Source: UBA6623 sp965226435
GTDB lineage: Bacteria > Acidobacteriota > Terriglobia > Bryobacterales > UBA6623
DNA length: 64,000 nt
Reading direction: 5' to 3'
NCBI GenBank assembly: GCA_965226435.1
Contig: CBDDCY010000008.1
Span: 310,001-374,000 of the forward strand
In this document: piece by piece, positions 35,886-43,209 of the stretch
How positions within the stretch are numbered: position 1 is the first letter of the stretch
Layout: the number at the start of each line of letters is the position of its first letter
Notes under the pieces: generated by a model
Database searches by the model: none
What the model was told of the DNA's origin: nothing
The model's input: only the letters and a program-made list of their open reading frames with translations
Program-made: the position numbers and the translations under genes

Positions 35886-38129
35886 ATGGATTTTCGAAAT
35901 GGAGTACGTACAGCGTTGCTGGGCGGTTTGCTGGTCGTGGCCTCTCATCCGCGGGCGCAAGCCCTGCCGTGCGAAATGGGGCAATACAAAGCCGTGGACG
36001 GGCTGATCGCAACGAGTCAAGACGATGCGGTCACCCTGACTTGGAGCGGCGAACGCGACACGCAGTTGCGTCTCGCCCTGGCGGTCGTCGAGGGTGTCCC
36101 GCGCGTCGTTGAGATGGCCATTCGCCGAGCGGGCGGCTCCTGGGCGAACCTCGCTCGCGACCTGACCCCCGAATTCAACGTATCCTCCGGGCTCCGTCGT
36201 ATATCGGAACAGCAACTCCGGCCGCTACGGGACCTGGGCGTTGTCATCACGCCCGAAGTCATCGAGAAAGAGAAGTGGGTCGTGTTCTGGGACGCTCCGT
36301 TGACGGTGCCCGGCTTGGCGGGAACCAATCCCGGTCTGCCGCGCCGCCAACAGGAAATCCGCCGGGCCGTGTCATCGTTCAAGACCACTTCTTGCAGCGT
36401 CAAGACCGACGGCGCGCGTTTGGAAGTATCCTTTGACGGTCTGTCGATGGGGATCTTTTCGGGCAGGCTGCGGTACACCGTTTATCGAGGGTCGAACCTT
36501 GTTCGACAGGAAGCCGTCGCCTCGACCGGCGAACCAAGCGTCGCCTACAAATATGCCGCCGGCCTGCGGGGATTTCAGACAAATGACGCCCCTCGCGTCG
36601 TCTGGCGCGACACCAGCAGCGATTGGCAAAAGTACGAGTTCGGCGGCTCGGCGAATAGCTCTCCGGTGCCGCTACGGGCGCGCAACCGTCTTGTGTTGGT
36701 CGAAACCGCCGCCGGCTCGATCGCCGTTTTCCCTCCGCCGCACAAGTTCTTCTTCGCGCGCGAAATCGAGATGAATCTCGGGTACGTCTGGTATCGCAAA
36801 GACGGTGAAGACTCGTTCTCGGTCGGCGTCCGGCACGGCGACCGCGAAGAAATGTATCGGCCCTACGGAGTGTCCGAGGGTTTGTGGAAACGCCGCGTGG
36901 CGCAATCGCGCCGCTTCGCCGAAGGCAACTTCGCGCTCTATAACGCACCGCCCGGCACCGAGCAGCGCATGGCCGTCTATTTCTATCTGAGCCCGGACGA
37001 CCCCGCCGCCGCACAGCGCCAAGTGCTGGCTTATACACATGACGACAAGTTCAAGCCGATCCCGGGCTACAAAGTCGCTGTCAGCCATTTCCATACTCAC
37101 TTTTCCGAACAGCTTCGCGACGCCGGAACTCTCGATCTACAGCCGCCGTGGCTGCCGGCCTTCCGCGCCCGCGGTATCAACATCGCCATGATGTCGGACT
37201 TTCATGCCGACTCCCACCCCAGCGACCCGGGGCCGATCCGTCTCGCCGAAATGGATAGCTATTTCGAAGCCTGCCGCCGGCACTCGGACCGCGATTTCCT
37301 ATTGCTGCCGGGTGAGGAAGCCAACGCGCACTTGGGCGGGCACTACACAATAGTTTTCCCCAAGCCCGTCTATTGGACGAAGGTACGAGCCGAGGGCCAG
37401 GCTCTTTTCGAAGAACATCCTCAATTTGGAACCGTCTATCACACCGGCTCGGCGGCCGACATGCTTGAAATGCTCGAGCGTGAAAAAGGCCTGGTATGGC
37501 AAGCGCACCCGCGAACCAAGGGGTCGACGTTCTATCCCGACGCGATTCGCGACACGCCGCATTTCAACAGCGATCGCTACTTGGGCGTCGCTTTCAAGAA
37601 TTTCCCGGTCAACATGTCGGAGCGGCGCCTTTGTCCAGTCCGTTGTTTCGATACCCTCGACGACATCAACAACTGGGCCGGTCCGAAATACTTAGTGGCC
37701 GAAGGCGATACCTATACGAAGTTTCCCGAAGATGAGATTTACGGGGAGTCTTCGGTGAACTACATCAAGGTCGACTCACTGCCGAGCTTCGACGGCGACT
37801 GGAGCCCGATCTTCGACGCCATGCGGGCAGGCGAATTCTTCGTCACAACCGGCGAGGTTCTAATTCCCAACGCCGGAGTCTCCGGGGAGGGGAAGCAGCG
37901 AACATACTTCGCTGAAGTCGAGTGGACCTTCCCGCTCGAGTTCGTCGAAATCGTCTGGGGCGATGGCGAAAACGTCGATCGCAAGGTTGTTCCCGCCCGC
38001 GACCGAGCGCCGTTCGCAAGCGAGCGCTTCGAGATTCCCTTCGATGCGGAAGGCGTGAAATGGGTGCGCTTCGCCGCCTGGGACGCCGCCGGCAACGGGG
38101 CTTTTACCCAGCCCATGCACCTACAGTGA
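35886..38129 (+). CDS. Secreted CehA/McbA-like PHP-family metallohydrolase
   Basis: The 747-residue protein starts at ATG 35886, preceded by AGGAGGGGA at good spacing, and has a signal peptide (about residues 1-26, ending AQA). Residues 1-380 are beta-rich with no recognised domain. A PHP-type metal site begins with H401-F-H403-T-H405, continues with SDFHADSHPSD and LPGEEAN, and includes QAHPR, matching the CehA/McbA group of metallohydrolases. The C-terminal part has an Ig-like beta-sandwich. Some relatives act as carbamate esterases, but the substrate here is unknown. It is monocistronic, divergent from the Cys-rich secreted protein. Confidence 0.8.
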   Translation: MDFRNGVRTALLGGLLVVASHPRAQALPCEMGQYKAVDGLIATSQDDAVTLTWSGERDTQLRLALAVVEGVPRVVEMAIRRAGGSWANLARDLTPEFNVSSGLRRISEQQLRPLRDLGVVITPEVIEKEKWVVFWDAPLTVPGLAGTNPGLPRRQQEIRRAVSSFKTTSCSVKTDGARLEVSFDGLSMGIFSGRLRYTVYRGSNLVRQEAVASTGEPSVAYKYAAGLRGFQTNDAPRVVWRDTSSDWQKYEFGGSANSSPVPLRARNRLVLVETAAGSIAVFPPPHKFFFAREIEMNLGYVWYRKDGEDSFSVGVRHGDREEMYRPYGVSEGLWKRRVAQSRRFAEGNFALYNAPPGTEQRMAVYFYLSPDDPAAAQRQVLAYTHDDKFKPIPGYKVAVSHFHTHFSEQLRDAGTLDLQPPWLPAFRARGINIAMMSDFHADSHPSDPGPIRLAEMDSYFEACRRHSDRDFLLLPGEEANAHLGGHYTIVFPKPVYWTKVRAEGQALFEEHPQFGTVYHTGSAADMLEMLEREKGLVWQAHPRTKGSTFYPDAIRDTPHFNSDRYLGVAFKNFPVNMSERRLCPVRCFDTLDDINNWAGPKYLVAEGDTYTKFPEDEIYGESSVNYIKVDSLPSFDGDWSPIFDAMRAGEFFVTTGEVLIPNAGVSGEGKQRTYFAEVEWTFPLEFVEIVWGDGENVDRKVVPARDRAPFASERFEIPFDAEGVKWVRFAAWDAAGNGAFTQPMHLQ

Positions 38130-38193
38130 CTTCAAACATAGGGACAGAGCCCCGAGCGCAAGCGACGGGCGAACCCGCCAATATCCTCTACGA

Positions 38194-40389
38194 TCAGCGA
38201 CCATAGGCAACCGTCTTATACGTTTCGACATCCTCGGTCACGACGATCATCCGGTCGACGGCCACGTCCCGAAAGCTTTGCGTCCGACCCGTCGTTGGCC
38301 AGTACACTTCCAGGATCTCAATCTTTTCGGCGGCTCCGAGCCCGATGTGCCGGCGCAGCGAATTGGCGCCGAAGCTTCCGCCGCTGTTGACCCACTGGTA
38401 GACAGAGCGTCTTTCCCCGTTCTCGATAATCTCAGCCCGCATTCGCGCGCCGATCGCGGACCGATTCGACTCGACGCCCACCGCCTTGACAACGATCCAA
38501 TGATTCCCGAAGCCCGGGTTTTCGAACAACGCGTTCCCGAAAACATCACCCGCGAAAGCGCCGCCCAGCTCGGCAAAGATATCCAGGTCGCCGTCGTGAT
38601 CAAAGTCCGCGAAAGCGACCCCGTGGCCTTTCTGTAAATGCCCGACCCCGGCGGCCGTCGTGACGTCGGTGAACCGCCCTCCGCGCTCGTTATGAAACAG
38701 CAGGTTGGGCATCAAGCCTTCGTAGTCCGGATAGCCCGTGCCGAGATAAAAATCCGGGAAGCCGTCATTGTCCAAATCCCCGAAGTTCGATCCCATTGGC
38801 TGGGTGATGCGCGAGAGACCGACATCGCCGCCGACCTGTTGAAAACCACCGCGGCCGTCGCCTTGGTAGAGATGGTCGAATTCCGTTTCCAAAGCCGGCA
38901 GCCCGAGATAGTCAGCCGCAACGTCCCAGACATTCCACTCATACCCGGAGACGAAGAGATCGAGGATTCCGTCATTGTTAAAGTCCCAAAACCAAGCCGG
39001 AAAACTCCGGTAGGGAAAGGTTGTGTCCAACTCCGGAGCCACATCGACAAACGTGTCGTCGCCTAGGTTTCGATAGAGGCGGTTAAGGCCGCCGAAGTTC
39101 GACACGTAGAGATCGGGGAAGCGATCGTTATCGTAATCACCCCAGGTGACGGCTTTAGCGAAGTCGTTGTTCAGAACCCCCGCCTGCCGAGCCGTGTCAG
39201 TGAACGTCCCGTCGCCGTTGTTACGAAACAATTGAGACCGGACGTTTTCATTGCCGACATAGAGATCGAGATCACCGTCGTTGTCGTAGTCAGCCCACGC
39301 GGCGGTTTGCGTCGGGAAATGCTCCTTGCCCAAGCCTGCTTCGAACGTCACATCGCGAAAGCGTCCCCGGCCGTCGTTGCGGAGCAGCGAATTGGGGTAG
39401 CCGCTTCCAACCTTCTCCAGCCAGGCGCCGCGTAACACGTAGATGTCGATGTCGCCGTCATTGTCGTAGTCCGCTTGCACAAGGTTGAGGCCGCCATAGA
39501 GCCCGGCAAAACCGGCCTCCTCGGTGCGTTCAGTGAACCTGCCGTCTCCCTGATTGCGAAAGTATCGTAACGGCCCGTCCGGGCTCCAATCCGAAACCAC
39601 GATATCCAACCAATCATCGCCGTCGAAGTCCTCGGCGATCGCGCCTCCGCTCAAGCTCACGGTGTTGAGCCCGAGATCACCGGCGATATCACGGAAGCGC
39701 GGAAAGTCTTTCTTCGAATCGAAAGCATCAAGCGGAATTCTTAAGTGCTCGGGAACTTTCTCCGGGGCATCCCCCACCGTCATGTGCGCCAGGTTCAGCA
39801 ACCAGCGGGCAGTCAGGTGATCGGGGCGCTTTGCAAGGATTTCCGTCAGGTACTCGATAGCCTTGCGAAGGTGGGCGGGCTCACGATGAATTCCGCCGCC
39901 GCGAATAGGAAAGATGCAGCTATCGCGGTTCCGATGAGCCAAACAATTCTCGGTCTCGCCCAAGCGCAGATAAGCTGTCGCGAGTTGCAGAGTCGGCTCG
40001 ATGGCGCCGCTCGCCGCAAGCTTGCGAGCCTCGATCAAGTGCTCGACAGCTTTGCGGTCGTTCCCCAACCGTAGCTCGTCCTTGCCGATGAGCGAGTGCA
40101 GCGCCGCTCTTTCATGTTTGGGGGCGTCGAGCGGCAACGCCTCGAGCTTTTCCCGCTCGGCGCGGTGGATGTTTTGACCCGTGTAGATATTTTCGCCGCC
40201 GCCGCGCTCGCGCAGCCCGGCCAATACGTCGATCATCCGCTGATGAGAGTCGGTTTCCGCCGCGCCTTCTTCGGCGGAGCCCGCGGGGGCGGGGGACTGG
40301 GCCTCCGGCGCTTGCGCCGGCGCGGTTGGGCCCCGGCTTAGCGCGCCGACGATCACCACCAGAACGGCGCTTTTGACGAGACGGCTCAT
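38194..40389 (-). CDS. CRTAC1-family protein (FG-GAP repeats, ASPIC/UnbV)
   Basis: The 731-residue secreted protein has a signal peptide (about residues 1-26), a short TPR-like N-terminal region, then FG-GAP/VCBS-type repeats with many calcium-binding D-x-D-x-D-G loops, for example DYDNDGDIDIY and DLDNDGFPDFY, across about residues 240-600. An ASPIC/UnbV domain lies near the C-terminus (IGARMRAEI to INSGGSFG-type sequence and a WPTTGRTQ segment). Such proteins are abundant in Acidobacteriota and Planctomycetes, and no enzyme activity is established. It begins 12 bp after the O-methyltransferase stop, so the two form an operon. Confidence 0.9.
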   Translation of the reverse strand: MSRLVKSAVLVVIVGALSRGPTAPAQAPEAQSPAPAGSAEEGAAETDSHQRMIDVLAGLRERGGGENIYTGQNIHRAEREKLEALPLDAPKHERAALHSLIGKDELRLGNDRKAVEHLIEARKLAASGAIEPTLQLATAYLRLGETENCLAHRNRDSCIFPIRGGGIHREPAHLRKAIEYLTEILAKRPDHLTARWLLNLAHMTVGDAPEKVPEHLRIPLDAFDSKKDFPRFRDIAGDLGLNTVSLSGGAIAEDFDGDDWLDIVVSDWSPDGPLRYFRNQGDGRFTERTEEAGFAGLYGGLNLVQADYDNDGDIDIYVLRGAWLEKVGSGYPNSLLRNDGRGRFRDVTFEAGLGKEHFPTQTAAWADYDNDGDLDLYVGNENVRSQLFRNNGDGTFTDTARQAGVLNNDFAKAVTWGDYDNDRFPDLYVSNFGGLNRLYRNLGDDTFVDVAPELDTTFPYRSFPAWFWDFNNDGILDLFVSGYEWNVWDVAADYLGLPALETEFDHLYQGDGRGGFQQVGGDVGLSRITQPMGSNFGDLDNDGFPDFYLGTGYPDYEGLMPNLLFHNERGGRFTDVTTAAGVGHLQKGHGVAFADFDHDGDLDIFAELGGAFAGDVFGNALFENPGFGNHWIVVKAVGVESNRSAIGARMRAEIIENGERRSVYQWVNSGGSFGANSLRRHIGLGAAEKIEILEVYWPTTGRTQSFRDVAVDRMIVVTEDVETYKTVAYGR

Positions 40390-40401
40390 CTCGGCCTGTG
40401 T

Positions 40402-41415
40402 TTACTTGATGCCCACAACCATCGAATCCGGACCGACCAGGTGCTCGACCCGCGTCTCTCGGAACCCGGCTTCCCGCATCCAACCACTGCAATCCGCTCC
40501 GGTGTAGTCGAAACCGCCAGGCGTCTCGACGAGCATGTTCAGGCTCATCAGTAATCCGAAAGCGTTTTGGCGCCGCTCGTCATCAATGAGGGCTTCGTAA
40601 ACTATGAACACGCCGCCTTCGGGAAGAGCTTCATGCACGCGTTTGATCAACGTCCTCTTTTCATCGAGGTTCCAGTCGTGCAGAATATGGCCCATGACCA
40701 TGACCTCGGTCGCCGGTAGTTCGTCTTTGAAGAAGTCACCCGCCTGAAACCGCAAGCGGTCGCCCAGTCCGTGCGCCCTGAAGTATTCCTCGCAGACGGG
40801 TGCGGCCGGGGGCAGGTCAAAGTTGATCCCCGTCAGATGAGGGTGTCGACTCGCGACGGCGACCGGCAGTCCGCCCTGGGCTCCTCCCACGTCGGCAAAG
40901 TCTTTGTAGTCGGCCCAGGGAAACTTCTCGGCAATGGCGTGGGCGGCGCCCATGCTTATGCCCGTCATGGCCCCCAGAAAGAGACGCAGGCCCTCCGGGT
41001 CGCCGTAAAGGGCCGCGAAGAAGTCTTCGTCCCCGTCCTTGATTTCGCTTTGCGGCTTTCCCGTGCGTAAGGCTTGCGTAAGCTTGCCCCAAGAGGGGTA
41101 GAGGCGTTCGTTCGCCATCTCGAGCATCCCGCCGATGTATGACGGCTTCGCCTTATCGAGGAACAAATCCGTCTCGGCGGTGTTGCGGTAGCTTTCCCCC
41201 TCGCGCTCAAGCATTCCGAGCGCCGTCAAAGCGTCGAAAAAGTCGAGGGCCGCCCGTTCGTCGAGTCCCAGTTCCGCCCTCAGCTTCTCCGCGCCGAGGG
41301 GCCCCCCTGCGAGTTTTGTGAAGACCTGCAATTCCACAGCGGTCAGCAAGGTCTTTGAGCCCCAGAAGGCTAAACCTAGTTGAAGAATTGTTTCCGGTGT
41401 AACTTGTGGCGCCAT
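40402..41415 (-). CDS. SAM-dependent O-methyltransferase (plant/hydroxyindole type)
   Basis: The 337-residue protein has a winged-helix dimerisation N-terminus (about residues 10-95, VTPETILQLGLAFWGSKTLLTAVEL) and a class I SAM fold: motif I FADVGGAQGG, motif II near INFDLPP, the acidic RFQAGDFF segment and GHILHDWNLDEKRTLI, which carries the catalytic-base His region. It fits the Methyltransf_2/acetylserotonin type. ATG 41415 is chosen; TTG 41433 is an alternative. The insertion sequence is inserted about 80 bp upstream, so the native promoter may be displaced and expression may depend on read-through from the transposase gene, which is on the same strand. Confidence 0.85.
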   Translation of the reverse strand: MAPQVTPETILQLGLAFWGSKTLLTAVELQVFTKLAGGPLGAEKLRAELGLDERAALDFFDALTALGMLEREGESYRNTAETDLFLDKAKPSYIGGMLEMANERLYPSWGKLTQALRTGKPQSEIKDGDEDFFAALYGDPEGLRLFLGAMTGISMGAAHAIAEKFPWADYKDFADVGGAQGGLPVAVASRHPHLTGINFDLPPAAPVCEEYFRAHGLGDRLRFQAGDFFKDELPATEVMVMGHILHDWNLDEKRTLIKRVHEALPEGGVFIVYEALIDDERRQNAFGLLMSLNMLVETPGGFDYTGADCSGWMREAGFRETRVEHLVGPDSMVVGIK

Positions 41416-41481
41416 AAACTTCTGAACATCCAATGACTGACTCGGAACGAATTAGGATAGCCGAGAGTCGCCGGCATTGCA

Positions 41482-41498
41482 ACGAGTCTCAGCCCACG
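41482..41498. repeat. Left target-site duplication of the insertion sequence
   Basis: The 17 bases ACGAGTCTCAGCCCACG recur exactly at 43112-43128. The two copies bracket the transposase gene and the terminal repeats. The last G may belong to the element, giving 16 or 17 bp. This identical duplication indicates a recent insertion. Confidence 0.85.
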
Positions 41499-41507
41499 TT
41501 GTCAAGA

Positions 41508-41577
41508 GGCGATAGAAATGTCCCCCTCGGTAGGGCGATAGAAATGTCCCCTTGGTTAGCCCGGTAGAAATGTCCCC
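41508..41577. repeat. Three transposase-site-like repeats with 26-bp period (left IS end)
   Basis: The 18-base unit occurs at 41508-41525 and 41534-41551 as identical copies and at 41560-41577 with three changes at its start. The starts are exactly 26 bp apart, or about two and a half helical turns. They probably bind the transposase cooperatively. Confidence 0.7.
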
Positions 41578-41750
41578 TTTTAAGTAAAAGGATAGTAGTC
41601 GTAGGGGCTTGTGGGAATGTGGGAATCGCACAGCGATTTCCAAGGGGCTGGGGGAAACGTGGGAAACCCGAGCGATGAGGTTCGAAGCTCCTCGTCGGCT
41701 GCCGAGGGTTTTCCTCGTTTTCCACGGCCCCGTCATTTCCACAGCCCTCT

Positions 41751-43016
41751 TCACGCGGTCGCCGCCCGTTTTTTCGGCTTCAACGGCGCGCGCCAAGGGT
41801 GATTCGCCGGCGGTGTGCGCGGCTGCGGCGCCAGGCGCGGTTTCGGCTCCGGCCGCACCTTGGGGAGCGGCTTGGCGATCTCGTCGAACGCCACCGTTTT
41901 CCCCTCGAACACCACCCGCAACTCGCCCTCGCGCGCTTGCTGCACGGTTACTCTCGCGCCTGCGCCCAGAGCCTGATTGCGCTGCGGTTTCAACTGCGGA
42001 AAACGGTTCTCGAAACGTACCACCAGGTCGTTGGACACCACCCGCTCTCCCTCCAAGCAAAACACCCACTTCAAGTCCAAACGCTTCGATAAGCGCCGAT
42101 GAAAGTCCGCTCCCGCTGACGGCTCAGAGGCGAACTTGGCGTTGTGCTCTGGCAGATACTGCTCGTCGAGATAGCGGTTCGCCGCCTCGTAATCGGCAAT
42201 GCCTTTGAGCCGCATCTTCTTGATCAGGCGGTCTTGATGGGTGCCGTGATGGCGCTCCACGCGGCCCTTCGCTTGCGGTGACGAAGCGGCGATGATACCA
42301 ATGCCGAGCTTGGCGCACATGCGTCCGAACTGCGTCTCGGGCTCGATGCCTTCCAGCGCTTCACGCGACGTTGGCCGGCGCTTGTAGACGTTCTTCCAGT
42401 CGCAATACAACGCCTTCGGAACGCCGTATTGACGCACCCAGGCTTCGAGCAGATCGGCCGCCGCCCAAGTCGTTTCCTCGCTCGAGAAACGGCACAGCGC
42501 CAGACCGGTCGCATCGTCGACGAAGTTCATCAGGCAACCTTTCCGCCCGCGCGCTTCGAGCCACTCGTGGTGCGAACCGTCGACCTGGATCAGCTCGCCC
42601 AAGTGCGCTTTACGCCGCCGCCGCGAGCGATGCGGCCGGCGCTTGCGGCGGCGGCTCCACAGGCCCTCGGCGAGCATCCAGAGCCGCAGTGTTCGCACCG
42701 ATAGTTTCAGATCGTGGTCTGTCCACAAATGCTCGGCCGCCAGCGTCGGCCCGAAGCGCTCGTGCGGCTCGCCGGAGTAGTGTTCGCGCACCAGTTGCAG
42801 CACTCGCTTGCGAACTTCCGCCGGCTTGGCGCGGTTCGATACCCGGCCCACGTTGCCGTGCTTCAATGCTTTTGTCCCTCCCGCGCTGTAGCGCCTCCAG
42901 ATCCGCTTGGTCTGGCGATAACTGATATCGAGTATCCGCGCCGCCTCGCTCAGCTTCAACTCGCCTCGCTTCACCCGGCCCAGTACCTCGCCCCGTCTCA
43001 ATTCCTTGTCGTTCAT
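41751..43016 (-). CDS. DDE transposase, IS1202/ISNCY type
   Basis: The 421-residue protein starts at ATG 43016, with GGAGAGG seven bases upstream; a TTG at 43031 would precede it. An N-terminal helix-turn-helix (residues about 15-50, KLSEAARILDISYRQTKRIW) and a second DNA-binding region are followed by the integrase core with D146 in QVDGSHHEW, D206 in YCDWKN, and E254 in RVERHHGT. The DDE spacing and full length indicate an active enzyme. A basic, proline-rich C-terminal tail follows (about residues 385-421). It is transcribed toward the O-methyltransferase. Confidence 0.93.
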   Translation of the reverse strand: MNDKELRRGEVLGRVKRGELKLSEAARILDISYRQTKRIWRRYSAGGTKALKHGNVGRVSNRAKPAEVRKRVLQLVREHYSGEPHERFGPTLAAEHLWTDHDLKLSVRTLRLWMLAEGLWSRRRKRRPHRSRRRRKAHLGELIQVDGSHHEWLEARGRKGCLMNFVDDATGLALCRFSSEETTWAAADLLEAWVRQYGVPKALYCDWKNVYKRRPTSREALEGIEPETQFGRMCAKLGIGIIAASSPQAKGRVERHHGTHQDRLIKKMRLKGIADYEAANRYLDEQYLPEHNAKFASEPSAGADFHRRLSKRLDLKWVFCLEGERVVSNDLVVRFENRFPQLKPQRNQALGAGARVTVQQAREGELRVVFEGKTVAFDEIAKPLPKVRPEPKPRLAPQPRTPPANHPWRAPLKPKKRAATA

Positions 43017-43061
43017 CCATGTCCTCTCCAATCTAGGCTCCTCCTTCGGAGCCTTAGATTA

Positions 43062-43104
43062 GGGGACATTTCTATCGCCCTCTCAAGGGGACATTATCAT
43101 CGCC
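43062..43104. repeat. Two inverted transposase-site-like repeats (right IS end)
   Basis: The reverse complement of the left-end 18-base unit lies at 43062-43079 without change, and a copy with three changes lies at 43087-43104, 25 bp apart. They sit between the transposase start and the right end, so they also overlap the likely transposase promoter and could allow autoregulation. Confidence 0.65.
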
Positions 43105-43111
43105 CTTCAAC

Positions 43112-43128
43112 ACGAGTCTCAGCCCACG
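43112..43128. repeat. Right target-site duplication of the insertion sequence
   Basis: Identical to 41482-41498. Joining the flanks at this repeat gives the uninterrupted intergenic sequence between the GGDEF gene end (43210) and the O-methyltransferase start, so the element did not break a gene. Confidence 0.85.
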
Positions 43129-43209
43129 GCTTCGCTCAAGCGGCGTGCCGTCCTTTTTTGAATGGTGAACCGACGGGCCGACGACCCACCGGGGGCTGCG
43201 GAAGACCGA

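Larger units (their letters stand above)
41498..43111. mobile_element. Complete insertion sequence, IS1202/ISNCY-like, about 1.6 kb
   Basis: The element is bounded by a 16-17 bp direct repeat and imperfect inverted ends: the left end begins GTTG and the right end reads CAAC, with the 18-base block GGCGATAGAAATGTCCCC close inside the left end and a related copy in the opposite sense inside the right end. One intact minus-strand transposase gene fills most of it. The long target duplication and the DDE transposase with no accessory gene fit IS1202-type members of the ISNCY group, which I recall as making long duplications. About 250 bp between the transposase stop and the left end contain no gene. 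Confidence 0.88.

Noticed and set aside
41508..41577. Regularly spaced repeats as a CRISPR array
   Set aside because: Only three 18-base units with 8-base gaps, repeated inversely at the other end of an insertion sequence; these are transposase-site-like ends.
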